Shown here: piece after piece, positions 49,135 through 58,358 of the stretch
How the letters are laid out: every line of letters starts with the position of its first letter
How positions within the stretch are numbered: the first letter of the stretch is position 1
Position numbers and translations under genes: made by a program
Notes under the pieces: model-generated
The model's input: the letters and a program-made list of their open reading frames with translations, nothing else
What the model was told of the DNA's origin: nothing
Database searches by the model: none
DNA from: Vescimonas fastidiosa
GTDB lineage: Bacteria; Bacillota; Clostridia; Oscillospirales; Oscillospiraceae
Assembly (NCBI RefSeq): GCF_018326305.1
Contig: NZ_AP023416.1
Coordinates: forward strand, 124,001-188,000
Reading direction: 5' to 3'
DNA length: 64,000 bases

Positions 49135-50532
49135 TCATTCCGAAGTGCCGCAGGCTCCTTTAGTTGTCCCAGCTGTTGGTGGATTTGTTTCCCGCGACAA
49201 GAGGGCCACCGTCTCCACATGGGCCGTACCCGGGAACAGGTCTACGGCGGTGGCCCGGGTGAGCCGATAGCCCTTTTGCTCCAGCAGCTTTACATCCCGG
49301 CCCAGGGTGGCCGGGTCGCAGGAGACATAGACGATGCGCTGCGGCCCCATCTGGGCCATGGCGTCGATGACCTCCGGGGCCAGGCCCTTTCGGGGCGGGT
49401 CCACGCAGATCACATCCGGGTGCAGCTTCTCCGCCGCCAGCTTGGAGGCGATGTCTCCGGCATCGCCGCAGAAAAACTCCGCATTCTCCATGCCGTTGGC
49501 CGCCGCATTCTCCCGGGCGTTTTCCACCGCCGCAGAGACGATCTCCGCGCCGATGACCTTTTTCGCCCTGTCCGCCATGGTCAGGGTGATGGTCCCGGCG
49601 CCGCAGTAAAGATCCAGCACCAGCTCCGTGCCCGTAAGGCCGGCGTAGTCCACCGCCCGGCGGTACAGCACCTGCGCCTGGTCCCGATTCACCTGGTAAA
49701 AGGAGGGAATAGACAGCCGGAAGGTATGCCCGCAGAGGGTGTCCGTGAGGGTGTCCCGGCCCCAAAGCGTCCGGTATCGGTCCCCTAAGATCACATTATC
49801 CCGCCGGGTGTTGACCCCCAGCACCACCCCCACTGCATCCGGCACCGCCCGGCGCAGGGCAGAAATCAGGGCGTCCTCATGGGGGAGGGCTTCCCCGTTC
49901 ACCACCACGCAGAGGAGGGACTGCCCGCTGGCATTGGTGCGCACATACAGATGGCGCACCAAGCCCGTGCCGGTTTTCTCATCGTAACCCGGCACTCGAT
50001 ACTCCGCCAGATAGGTCCGCAGGGCCCCGGCGGCGGCATCCGCCTGGGGCTTTTGGATGAGGCAGGCGGTCAGGTCCGTTACGCAGTGGGTCCGGGCCCG
50101 GTAAAAGCCCACTTTTCCGTCCGGGGAGACGGGGTACTGACTCTTATTGCGGTAGTGCAGGGGCTGCGATGCGCCCAGAATTTCCTCCACCTGCACATGG
50201 CTTCCGCCCAGGCGGGTCAGGGCGTCCTGCACCCGCTGACCCTTGGCCCACAGCTCCTCAGCGTAGTCCATGTGGCGGTAGGCGCAGCCGCCGCAGCGGC
50301 GGTAGTAGGGGCAGTCCGGCTCCCGGCGGTGGGGAGAGACGGTGTGCCAAGCCACCGCCTTGCCGAAGGCAGCGCTCTTACCCACCTTCATAATGAGAAT
50401 ATCGCAAACCTCGCCGCGAATGGCATCATGGACGAACACCACCTGCCCATGGATACGGGCAATGCCCAGGCCCTCGCTGGAGTAGCCCAGAATTTCAGCG
50501 GTGTAAACTTGATTTTTCACCGGGGATGTCAT
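49135..50532 (-). CDS. rlmD: RlmD-like 23S rRNA (uracil-5-)-methyltransferase (RumA family)
   Basis: 465 residues. N-terminal TRAM domain (about 5-60), iron-sulfur cysteines C74, C80, C83 and a fourth in TACLIQKP near 165, and a C-terminal SAM methyltransferase domain (LVLDLYCGAGTITL, VCVDPPRKG, nucleophile Cys in YVSCDPATLGRD). It methylates a 23S rRNA uridine at C5; which one (1939 or 747 type) cannot be decided. AAAGGAACGCTTTT gives the start; the longer frame upstream covers the next gene in the wrong frame. Confidence 0.9.
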   Translation of the reverse strand: MTSPVKNQVYTAEILGYSSEGLGIARIHGQVVFVHDAIRGEVCDILIMKVGKSAAFGKAVAWHTVSPHRREPDCPYYRRCGGCAYRHMDYAEELWAKGQRVQDALTRLGGSHVQVEEILGASQPLHYRNKSQYPVSPDGKVGFYRARTHCVTDLTACLIQKPQADAAAGALRTYLAEYRVPGYDEKTGTGLVRHLYVRTNASGQSLLCVVVNGEALPHEDALISALRRAVPDAVGVVLGVNTRRDNVILGDRYRTLWGRDTLTDTLCGHTFRLSIPSFYQVNRDQAQVLYRRAVDYAGLTGTELVLDLYCGAGTITLTMADRAKKVIGAEIVSAAVENARENAAANGMENAEFFCGDAGDIASKLAAEKLHPDVICVDPPRKGLAPEVIDAMAQMGPQRIVYVSCDPATLGRDVKLLEQKGYRLTRATAVDLFPGTAHVETVALLSRETNPPTAGTTKGACGTSE

Positions 50533-50587
50533 AAAAGCGTTCCTTTCGGCAGCAAAGCCACGGAGAGACCGTGGCTCGCTGTTTCTA

Positions 50588-52192
50588 TCAGAAGTTGAAT
50601 TTTTCCAAAATCTTCCGCAGGCTCTCGGCAAAATCGGCCAAGGTCTTGTTGTCCCGGCCCCGGCTGCGGCGGATAAGGGCCGCCAGTGCATCGCCCAGCT
50701 CCACCAGGCGCTTGTAGCCGGAGGAGGCACGGGGCGCGCCCTCGAAGGCCTTCTTCTTGGGCTCGGGCAGGTAGCCCTGCTCCACGGTGCGGTTTTCCAG
50801 CAGATCATAGACCTCGGTATACTGAGGCGCGTGGGCAGAAAAGCCCCGGGCGGCAATATCCTGGGCAAAGGCGGGGGCCACCTCCCGGTCGCCGTGGACC
50901 ACAAACACATGGGTGGGCTTGGCGGGGGTAAACTGGTCGATCCAGTTCAGCAGATGATCCCGGTCGGCGTGGGAGCTGAGGCCCTGGAAGTTCACGATCT
51001 TAGCCCGCACGGCGATCTCCTCGCCGAACATTTTCACCGACTCGGCTCCGTCCAGCAGGTGGCGGCCCAAAGTCCCCGGGGACTGGAAGCCCACAAACAC
51101 CACGGCGCTCTCCGGCCGCCACAGATTGTGCTTCAGGTGGTGGCGGATGCGGCCCGCATCGCACATACCCGAGGCGGAGATGATAACCTTGGGGGAGGGG
51201 TCCAGATTCAGGTTCTTAGACTCATCCACCGTCTCCGTCAGGTGCAGGCCCGGGAAGCTGAACATATGGGTGCCGTCCTTCACCAGGGCCAGAGCCTCCT
51301 CGTCCAGATAACCCCGCAGGTCGCCGCAGAAAATAGTGGTGGCGGCCTTAGACAGGGGGCTATCCACATACACATTGAAATTGGGCACGGACTTCACCAG
51401 GTTCTCGTCCTTGATTTGCCGGATGAAATACAGCAGCTCCTGGGTGCGGCCCACAGCGAAGGAGGGGATGACCACATTGCCTCCCTTGCCCAGGGTCTCG
51501 TCGATGATCTGGGCCAGCTCGTCGGTATAGCTCCACACCTCCGTGTGATTGCGGTTTCCGTAGGTGCTTTCCATGACCACAAAGTCGGCCCGGTGGAAAA
51601 ACTGGGGGTCCCGGATAATAGGCTGGTCCACATTGCCGATGTCGCCGGAGAAAACGATGGTGCGGGTTTCGCCGTTTTCCGTAACGGTCAGCTTCATGCT
51701 GGCCGAGCCCAGCAGGTGGCCCGCGTCGATGCACTCCACCTGCACCCCCTCGCACAGATCCACCGTCTCGCCGTATTCGCAGGTGGTGATGAATTCCTTC
51801 ACCCGCAGGGCATCCTCCACGGTGTAAAGCGGCTCCACCACCGGTCGGCCGGCCCGGAGGTTCTTGCGGTTTTTATACTCCGCATCGGACTCCTGGATAT
51901 GGGCCGAGTCCTGGAGCATGATGTCCATAAGCTGGGCGGTGAGGCGGGTGGTGAGAATGCGGCCCCGGAATCCCTGCTTTACCAGCAGGGGAATGCGGCC
52001 GGAGTGGTCGATGTGGGCGTGGGTCACCAGGACATAGTCAATATTGCCTGCATGGAAGGGCAGGCTGCTGTTATCCACCTCGTCCCGGCCCTGCTGCAGG
52101 CCGCAGTCGATGAGGATCTTCTTGCCGTTTACCTCCAAGCAATGGCAGCTGCCGGTAACGCATTGGTCAGCGCCGAAAAAATGCAGTTTCAT
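50588..52192 (-). CDS. Metallo-beta-lactamase/beta-CASP RNA-processing nuclease
   Basis: 534 residues. The metal site HAHIDHSG (about 58-65), DAGHLLGSA and FSGDIGN of the metallo-beta-lactamase fold are followed by a beta-CASP cap with GRTQELL, ISASGMCDAG and the C-terminal HADRDHL plus FVVHGD (zinc ligand His). This is the YSH1/CPSF-like bacterial subgroup, not RNase J, which has longer C-terminal domains. A basic tail (KKKAFEGAPRASSGYKR) may bind RNA. AAAGGATCGTCCACT precedes the ATG. RNA endo- or exonuclease activity is inferred from the family. Confidence 0.85.
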   Translation of the reverse strand: MKLHFFGADQCVTGSCHCLEVNGKKILIDCGLQQGRDEVDNSSLPFHAGNIDYVLVTHAHIDHSGRIPLLVKQGFRGRILTTRLTAQLMDIMLQDSAHIQESDAEYKNRKNLRAGRPVVEPLYTVEDALRVKEFITTCEYGETVDLCEGVQVECIDAGHLLGSASMKLTVTENGETRTIVFSGDIGNVDQPIIRDPQFFHRADFVVMESTYGNRNHTEVWSYTDELAQIIDETLGKGGNVVIPSFAVGRTQELLYFIRQIKDENLVKSVPNFNVYVDSPLSKAATTIFCGDLRGYLDEEALALVKDGTHMFSFPGLHLTETVDESKNLNLDPSPKVIISASGMCDAGRIRHHLKHNLWRPESAVVFVGFQSPGTLGRHLLDGAESVKMFGEEIAVRAKIVNFQGLSSHADRDHLLNWIDQFTPAKPTHVFVVHGDREVAPAFAQDIAARGFSAHAPQYTEVYDLLENRTVEQGYLPEPKKKAFEGAPRASSGYKRLVELGDALAALIRRSRGRDNKTLADFAESLRKILEKFNF

Positions 52193-52273
52193 AGTGGACG
52201 ATCCTTTCTTGTGGGTTGATACAAATGGATTTACCGTGATTATACCATTTTCATTCCCAAAGGGCAACAACAA

Positions 52274-52302
52274 TTGCAATTTGCTTTCCGCACGGGTATA
52301 AT
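52274..52302 (+). promoter_or_regulatory. Sigma-A promoter of the DapF-fold gene
   Basis: -35 TTGCAA (52274-52279), 17-nt spacer, -10 TATAAT (52297-52302). The start codon is only 30 nt further on. Confidence 0.85.
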
Positions 52303-52331
52303 AAAGAAAAACTTCCCGGGAGGACGAAAAC

Positions 52332-53138
52332 ATGGAACTGCGCTATACGGTCATCGACCCCACGAAAAATATCACGCTCCTGGTCACCACTCCCGTGCCC
52401 AGGGATGTACAGCCCCGGGTGGCGGCAGAGCTTCTGCGGCGGGAAAAGGACGCCGAGCAGGTGGGCTTTGCCGAGGGCCTGGCCGCCGGAGATCCGCGGC
52501 TGCAGATGATGGGCGGCGAATTCTGTGGCAACGCCACCATGTCCATGGCCGCCTGGCTGCATCGGGACCTGCCCATAGGGGAGAGCCGCGCCCTGACCCT
52601 GCCCGTCTCCGGGGCCTCGGCGCCGGTTGCCTGCCGGGTGACACGCCTGGACGGCTGCTTCATCGGCACCGTGGCCATGCCCCTGCCGGAGCGCATTGAG
52701 ACCCTGTCTCTCCCGGTATGCGGGGTAATGCAGAGCCTGCCCACGGTGTTTCTCCCGGGCATCAGCCATGTGATCGTCCCGGCGGATATGATCGGCCGGG
52801 ACCGGGCGGAGGAGACCCTGCGCTCCTGGAGCCACCTGCTTCCGGGGGAGGCCATGGGGCTTTTGCTGCTGGCGGAGGACCAGACCTCCTTTGCTCCCCT
52901 GGTGTATGTGAAGCCCACGGACTCCTGCGTGTGGGAGCGGGGCTGCGGCAGCGGCTCGGCGGCCATCGGCGCCTGGCTCACATCCGTGCGGGGGGCGGAT
53001 CAGTGCGTGTCCCTGGGCCAGCCCGGCGGGGTCATTCAGGTGGTTACCCGGACGGAGGACGGTGCAAGCCTCATCGGTCTGACCATCACCGGCACCGTGG
53101 TCATCGGCCAAACCAAAACCGACAACATCCCCCTCTAA
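52332..53138 (+). CDS. DapF-fold racemase/epimerase-like protein
   Basis: 268 residues in two related lobes. Each lobe supplies one catalytic-type cysteine: GGEFCGNA (Cys65) and ERGCGSGSAA (Cys205), the pair used by cofactor-independent epimerases such as DapF and the histidine racemase CntK. Sequence outside these motifs is far from DapF (no lysine-pathway genes are nearby), so the substrate may be another amino acid. GGGAGGACGAAAAC sets the ATG. Single-gene unit with a strong promoter. Confidence 0.75.
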   Translation: MELRYTVIDPTKNITLLVTTPVPRDVQPRVAAELLRREKDAEQVGFAEGLAAGDPRLQMMGGEFCGNATMSMAAWLHRDLPIGESRALTLPVSGASAPVACRVTRLDGCFIGTVAMPLPERIETLSLPVCGVMQSLPTVFLPGISHVIVPADMIGRDRAEETLRSWSHLLPGEAMGLLLLAEDQTSFAPLVYVKPTDSCVWERGCGSGSAAIGAWLTSVRGADQCVSLGQPGGVIQVVTRTEDGASLIGLTITGTVVIGQTKTDNIPL

Positions 53139-53393
53139 CACTCCAACCGCAGACCGATTTTCCCCCATCGGTTTGCTGAGGCTGTCGATAAAGTGGTAAG
53201 ATTTGCGATAACGGTAAGGAAGGGCGTGTGAGGGAAACCCAAGAAGGGTGTCTTTCACCATTGAAATCAATAGTTTTTGAAACTTTTTCGAAGTTTCAAA
53301 AACTTAGGCAGCGGGGCGAAAAGACTTTTTCGACACGCTGTGCTTTTTTTGCACCCAAAACCACTCCATACCCTGTGAAACCGAAGATTTTTC

Positions 53394-53422
53394 TTTACCT
53401 TTTCGCCGCAATTTGCTATAAT
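53394..53422 (+). promoter_or_regulatory. Sigma-A promoter of recJ-relA
   Basis: -35 TTTACC (53394-53399), 17-nt spacer, -10 TATAAT (53417-53422). The leader then contains half of a four-hairpin element. The preceding gap (53139-53390) holds a TTTTTGAAAC/GTTTCAAAAA stem and a TTTTTCGACACGCTG string resembling element ends, but no gene. Confidence 0.7.
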
Positions 53423-53445
53423 ATTCTTCTATTATAATGTCAGCA

Positions 53446-53505
53446 TTATGCGCGCAGCAGACTGCGAGCCTTTTGTCGGAAAAATCCGCAGGATTTTTCG
53501 GCAGC
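53446..53505 (-). repeat. Half copy of the four-hairpin element (G) in the recJ leader
   Basis: Minus-strand order: hairpin 1 (CCGAAAAATCC/GGATTTTTCCG), then AAAAGGCTCGCAGTCTGCTG and GCGCGCATAAT. It breaks off where hairpin 2 should begin. Its hairpin ends 5 nt before the recJ ribosome binding site. Confidence 0.65.
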
Positions 53506-53526
53506 TTACAAGGAGGTGAGCCGGGC

Positions 53527-55605
53527 ATGAAATTTGAAAAGTGGAATCTTCCCGCCGCTGCCCCTGCGGTCGCGGAGCTGGAGCAGGCCGGCTACCCGGC
53601 TCTGCTGTCGGCGGTGCTGGCCGCCCACGGCATTACCGATGATGCCGCCGCCCGGGCTTTCCTGCAGATCGACGACACCCTCACCCTCTCCCCCTTCCTG
53701 ATGAAGGACATGGATCGGGCCGTCCGGCGCATCCGGCAGGCTATGGAGAAGGGCCAGCATATCGCCGTTTTCGGCGACTATGATGTGGACGGCATCACCG
53801 CCACTGCCATACTGGTGGACTATCTGCGCCGCTGCGGCGCCGAGGTCAGCCACTATATCCCTCGGCGCATCGAGGACGGCTACGGTCTCTCCGCAGACGC
53901 CTTAGGCACCCTCCGCAGTCGGGGCGTGGAGCTGGTGGTCAGCGTGGACTGCGGCATCACCGGGGTGGAGGAGGTGGACTATGCCGCCTCCCTGGGCATG
54001 GATGTGGTGGTGACGGACCACCACGAGTGCAAGGAGGAGCTGCCCCGGGCCGCGGCGGTGGTAGACCCCCACCGGCCCGACTGCCCCTATCCCTTCAAGC
54101 ACCTGGCCGGCTGCGGCGTGGCCCTGAAGCTGGTGCTGGCCCTGGGCGGCGAAGAAAACCGGGAGGCCCTGCTCACCCGATACTGCCCCCTGGCCGCCGT
54201 GGGCACCGTGGCGGATGTGATGCTCATGACCGGGGAAAACCGCACCATTGTGGCCCGAGGTCTTTCCCATATTGCAGATAGCGACTTCATCGGCCTCCGG
54301 GCCCTCCTACAGGAGACGGGCCTGCTGCAAAAGGAGATCACCTCCGTGCAGATCGGCTTTGTCCTGGCCCCCCGTATCAACGCCGCCGGGCGCATGGGCG
54401 AGGCGGACCGGGCGGCGGACCTGATGCTGTGCAAGGACCCCATCCGGGCCCAGGCTCTGGCCCGAGAGCTGTGCGACCTGAATCGCCAGCGCCAGGCCGT
54501 GGAGCAGGAGATTTATGCCCAGGCCATCGACATGATCGAAGCCATGCCCGCCCAGGAGCGCCACGCCTTGGTCCTGGCGGACCGCCGGTGGCACCAGGGG
54601 GTGGTGGGCATCGTGGCCTCCCGTCTCAGCGAGAAATACGCCTGCCCCAGCTTTATGATCCACATTTCCGGCCACACCGGCAAAGGCTCCTGCCGCAGCT
54701 GGGGGGGCTTTAACCTCTTTGCCGCCCTGGAAGAGTGCAGCGACCTGCTCCTGGGCTTCGGCGGCCACGAGCTGGCCGCAGGCTTTACCATTGAAGAAGA
54801 AAATATCCCCGCCTTCCGGGCCCGGATGAACCAATGCGTTCTGCGCTTTATGGATGGCCGCCCCGCCACCTCCGCCCTGGATGTGGATGTGATGCTGCGC
54901 CGCCCGGAGCTGGTGACGCTGTGGGAGGTGGAGCAGCTCCGCCGCCTGGAACCCTACGGAAACGGCAACGGTCGTCCCCTCTTCTGCCTGCCGGGCGTGA
55001 CCCTGGAGCGGGTGCAGGGCGTAGGGCAGAACCGTCACCTGAAGCTGCTCTTTTCCAAGGGGGCGTCACAGCTGGAGGGCATATTCTTTTCCGTTACTCC
55101 CCAGCAGTGTCCGGTTCGGCCCGGAGAGCGGGTGGATGTGGCCTTTTATTTGCAGATAAATGAGTTTCGCGGCAGCCGCACGGTGCAGCTCCAGGTGGTA
55201 GACCTGCGCCCCTCCCTGCAATGCTCGGCCCGGGAGGAGGAGTCGCTGCTGCTTGTGCGCAGACTCAAGCAGGGCCAGGCTCCGGCGTATAAGGACGCCC
55301 TTCGTATGCTGCCCTCCCGGCAGCAGTGTGTGGCCGCCTGGCGGTATTTGCAGCAGGCGGCAGGCGGCGGCCCGGTACAGCTGTTCACCCTGCCGTTTCT
55401 GCGCAGGCTCTCCGCCGCCATCCCCGGCACAGACTCGTTTCTGCGGGGCTGCTTCTGCATGGAGCTGTTTTGCGAGCGGGGTCTTTTGCAGCGCAAGACA
55501 GACAGCGAGCATATGACCCTGTGCCTGTCCCCCGGGCAGGAAAAAGTGGACCTGGAGCGCTCTGTTTACTGGCAGGCGCTTGTGGATAATATCAAAGGAA
55601 AGTGA
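53527..55605 (+). CDS. recJ: RecJ single-stranded-DNA-specific 5'-3' exonuclease
   Basis: 692 residues. DHH phosphoesterase motifs: FGDYDVDGITAT (84-95), SVDCG, TDHHE (163-167), the DHHA1 motif GSCRSWGGFN and GGHELAAGF near 415, then an OB fold, and a C-terminal extension (about 560-692) longer than in proteobacterial RecJ. It acts in recombinational and mismatch repair. AAGGAGGTGAGCCGGGC sets the ATG. It is separated from relA by 11 bp. Confidence 0.93.
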   Translation: MKFEKWNLPAAAPAVAELEQAGYPALLSAVLAAHGITDDAAARAFLQIDDTLTLSPFLMKDMDRAVRRIRQAMEKGQHIAVFGDYDVDGITATAILVDYLRRCGAEVSHYIPRRIEDGYGLSADALGTLRSRGVELVVSVDCGITGVEEVDYAASLGMDVVVTDHHECKEELPRAAAVVDPHRPDCPYPFKHLAGCGVALKLVLALGGEENREALLTRYCPLAAVGTVADVMLMTGENRTIVARGLSHIADSDFIGLRALLQETGLLQKEITSVQIGFVLAPRINAAGRMGEADRAADLMLCKDPIRAQALARELCDLNRQRQAVEQEIYAQAIDMIEAMPAQERHALVLADRRWHQGVVGIVASRLSEKYACPSFMIHISGHTGKGSCRSWGGFNLFAALEECSDLLLGFGGHELAAGFTIEEENIPAFRARMNQCVLRFMDGRPATSALDVDVMLRRPELVTLWEVEQLRRLEPYGNGNGRPLFCLPGVTLERVQGVGQNRHLKLLFSKGASQLEGIFFSVTPQQCPVRPGERVDVAFYLQINEFRGSRTVQLQVVDLRPSLQCSAREEESLLLVRRLKQGQAPAYKDALRMLPSRQQCVAAWRYLQQAAGGGPVQLFTLPFLRRLSAAIPGTDSFLRGCFCMELFCERGLLQRKTDSEHMTLCLSPGQEKVDLERSVYWQALVDNIKGK

Positions 55606-55616
55606 GGTAAGGCGGC

Positions 55617-57824
55617 ATGAATGTGCAGGAAAAATACCAGCGTCTGGAGGATACCGTCCGCAGCTACAATCCCGGCGCCAATTTTGACTTGATCCGCTCG
55701 GCGTTTCTCTATGCCGAGGAGCATCATCGCGGCCAAAACCGCAAGGACGGCTCACCCTTTGTCACCCATCCCCTGGCTGTGGCGCAGATCGTGGCGGAGG
55801 AGCTGCACCTGGATTCCGAGTCCATTGCCGCCGCCCTGCTCCACGACACCATCGAGGACACCGACGCCACCCACGAGGACATTGCCCGCACCTTCTCTCC
55901 CACCATTGCCGACATTGTGGAGGGCGTCAGCAAGCTCACCCGCGTCCAAGCCGCCTCCAAGGCTGAGGAGCAGATGGAGAACCTACGCAAGATGCTCCTG
56001 GCCATGAGCAAGGACATCCGGGTCATCCTCATTAAAATGGCCGATAGGCTGCACAATATGCGCACCATGGAATACCAGACCCCGGAGAAGCAAAAGCAGA
56101 AATCCCTGGAGACCATGGAGATCTACGCCCCCATCGCCCATCGCCTGGGAATGCAGAAAATGAAATGGGAGCTGGAGGATCTGAGCCTGAAATACCTGGA
56201 CCCCATCGGCTACCAGGAGATCATCGACGCCCTGGAGGAAAAGGCCTCGGAGTACGACGGCTTCATGGCCTCCATCCACGATCAGATCACAAAGCGTCTG
56301 CAGGAGGCGGGCATTCAGGGCACCGTCTACGGCCGCATGAAGCACCCCTACAGCATCTACCGCAAGATGTATACCCAAAATAAGTCCCTGGACGATGTAT
56401 TCGACCTCTTTGCCTTCCGGGTCATTGTGGGCACCGTATCCGAGTGCTACCATGTGCTGGGCATCATCCACGACCTGTATAAGCCCGTTCTGGGCCGGTT
56501 CAAGGACTATATCGGCACCCCCAAGCCCAATATGTACCAGTCTCTCCACACCACCGTGGTGGGCGAAAACGGCATCCCCTTTGAGGTGCAGATCCGCACC
56601 CAGAAAATGCACGAGATCGCCGAATACGGTATCGCCGCCCACTGGAAATATAAGCAGAACGGCCAGGGCGAGGGGGACGAGCATAACTACGAGTGGGTGC
56701 GCCGCCTCCTTGAAAACCAGGAGGGCGCCGACGCCGAGGACTTCATCCACTCCCTAAAGGTGGATATGTTCGCCGACGAGGTGTTCGTGTTCACCCCCCA
56801 GGGGGATGTGATCAATCTGCCCGCCGGGGCCACACCCATCGACTTTGCTTACAGCATCCACTCCGCCATAGGCAACCACATGGTGGCCGCCAAGGTCAAC
56901 GGCCACATCGCCCAGTTTGATTCCAAGCTGCAAAACGGCGACATTGTGGAGATCGTCACCTCCAAATCCGCCCACGGCCCCAGCCGCGACTGGATGAAGA
57001 TCGCCCGGTCCAGCGAGGCCCGCAGCAAGATCCGCCAGTGGTTCAAGCGGGAGTGCCGGGATGAGAACATCGTCCGGGGCCGCGCCTCCTTTGAGGCGGA
57101 GGTGAAGCGCACCGGCGTGAGCCTCAAGGAGCTGACGGCGGAGGAGAACCTCCCGGGCATCCTCAAGCGCCTGGCCTACAAGAGTCTGGACGATATGTAC
57201 GCGGCCATCGGCTACGGCGGCGTCACCTCCCTGAAGCTGGTGGGCCGTCTGCGGGAGGACATCCAGCGTATTCTCAAAATGCACCAGGAGGACCGGGCCG
57301 CAGAGGTGCCCCTGAAGGATGAGCCGGAAAAGACCCGTCCCGCCGTGCCCAGGCGTACCAAGAGCGAGCAGGGCATCGTGGTGGAGGGACTGAGCAACTG
57401 CCTGGTGAAGTTTGCCAAGTGCTGCACCCCCGTTCCCGGCGACGACATTGTGGGCTTCATCACCCGGGGCTACGGCGTGTCCGTTCACCGGACCGACTGT
57501 CCCAATGCCGACCCCGCCCGGCGCAAGCCCGAGGAGGAGGGCCGCTGGATCAAGGTCTCCTGGGACGACAGCACCCGGGAGAATTACAGCACTACCCTGG
57601 AGGTGGTGGCCAAGGACCGGCTGAACCTCATTATGGATATTTCCACCGTCCTCTCCTCCACCAAGACCTGGGTCACCAATATGTCCGTCCGCACCACCAA
57701 TGACGGCTTCGCCCTCATCACCATCGAGGTGGGCGTGTCCGACAGCACCCAGCTGGCCACCGTTCGTCGCCGTCTGGAGCAGGTCTCCGGCGTCCTGCGC
57801 GTCACAAGACCCGCCGGAAAGTAA
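55617..57824 (+). CDS. relA: Bifunctional (p)ppGpp synthetase/hydrolase (Rel)
   Basis: 735 residues. HD hydrolase domain with His51 and the HD pair at 76-77 (LLHDTIED), synthetase domain with RMKHPYSIYRKM and the GYQSLHT-type NMYQSLHTTV, TGS domain (about 390-450, VFVFTPQGDVINLPAGATP), a conserved-cysteine domain (KCCTPVPGDDIVGFITRG) and a C-terminal ACT domain. All catalytic motifs are intact, so both activities are expected. Strong promoter-distal position in recJ-relA, a common clostridial order. Confidence 0.95.
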   Translation: MNVQEKYQRLEDTVRSYNPGANFDLIRSAFLYAEEHHRGQNRKDGSPFVTHPLAVAQIVAEELHLDSESIAAALLHDTIEDTDATHEDIARTFSPTIADIVEGVSKLTRVQAASKAEEQMENLRKMLLAMSKDIRVILIKMADRLHNMRTMEYQTPEKQKQKSLETMEIYAPIAHRLGMQKMKWELEDLSLKYLDPIGYQEIIDALEEKASEYDGFMASIHDQITKRLQEAGIQGTVYGRMKHPYSIYRKMYTQNKSLDDVFDLFAFRVIVGTVSECYHVLGIIHDLYKPVLGRFKDYIGTPKPNMYQSLHTTVVGENGIPFEVQIRTQKMHEIAEYGIAAHWKYKQNGQGEGDEHNYEWVRRLLENQEGADAEDFIHSLKVDMFADEVFVFTPQGDVINLPAGATPIDFAYSIHSAIGNHMVAAKVNGHIAQFDSKLQNGDIVEIVTSKSAHGPSRDWMKIARSSEARSKIRQWFKRECRDENIVRGRASFEAEVKRTGVSLKELTAEENLPGILKRLAYKSLDDMYAAIGYGGVTSLKLVGRLREDIQRILKMHQEDRAAEVPLKDEPEKTRPAVPRRTKSEQGIVVEGLSNCLVKFAKCCTPVPGDDIVGFITRGYGVSVHRTDCPNADPARRKPEEEGRWIKVSWDDSTRENYSTTLEVVAKDRLNLIMDISTVLSSTKTWVTNMSVRTTNDGFALITIEVGVSDSTQLATVRRRLEQVSGVLRVTRPAGK

Positions 57825-57825
57825 C

Positions 57826-57898
57826 TGGCGGAAAAACTTCGTTTTTTCTGCCAAAAGGCTTGCCGCCTGCGGGCGGCAAACTCTGCGAGGCTTTTTGA
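57826..57898 (+). repeat. Mini four-hairpin element (J)
   Basis: Complete hairpin 1 (GGCGGAAAAAC/GTTTTTTCTGCC), then AAAAGGCT fused directly to hairpin 4 (TTGCCGCC/GGCGGCAA) and the end CTCTGCGAGGCTTTTT. Hairpins 2 and 3 are cleanly missing. It lies just after the relA stop, where it may terminate transcription. Confidence 0.8.
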
Positions 57899-57924
57899 AC
57901 GAGAAAATTTCCTGCAAAAACCCT

Positions 57925-58320
57925 GTCATTGCAAGACCAGTGACCGATTCACTGGTTGTTGCAATCCGCATCCCCCGTCCTTACTGGCCCCCTTGCCTAA
58001 AGGGGGCTGGCACGGCGAAGCCGTGACTGGGGGATTCTTCACCTCACCGCACCCCATGTAACCCCTCCGTAGGGGCGACCCTTGCGGTCGCCCAGGGGAG
58101 GGGCAGAGCCCCTCCCCTACGCACCGCAAGATAGGCTTCCGTAGGGGCCGGCGTCCTCGACGGCCCGACCCGAATTTTTCCCGCACCCACGGCAGGGCAC
58201 ATGGGCCCTGCCCTACAAAAATTCTTGTAGGGTGGCACCCGCGTGTGCCACCGCACCCCCTTGCCCCCCTGTCATTGCGAGGGCGCAAAGCGCCCGCGGC
58301 AATCCGTCCTCCCCAACGAG
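57925..58320. repeat. Cluster 8 of hairpin modules
   Basis: CATTGC...GCAATCCG with an AGACCAGTGACCGATTCACTGGTTG-like arm, the CACGGCGAAGCCGTG module, GCGACCCTTGCGGTCGC, AGGGGCAGAGCCCCT, GGCCGGCGTCCTCGACGGCC, GCAGGGCACATGGGCCCTGC, GGTGGCACCCGCGTGTGCCACC and CATTGCGAGGGCGCAAAGCGCCC. In this cluster the CTAC-type ends read mostly in the other orientation (CCGTAGGGG). Confidence 0.8.
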
Positions 58321-58358
58321 GACATTCCCTAATTTCTATAAAAAAGGAGAAATTTACC

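Noticed and set aside
50588..52192. RNase J
   Set aside because: The length and the C-terminal region fit the CPSF/YSH1-like beta-CASP group; the RNase J C-terminal domain is not present.
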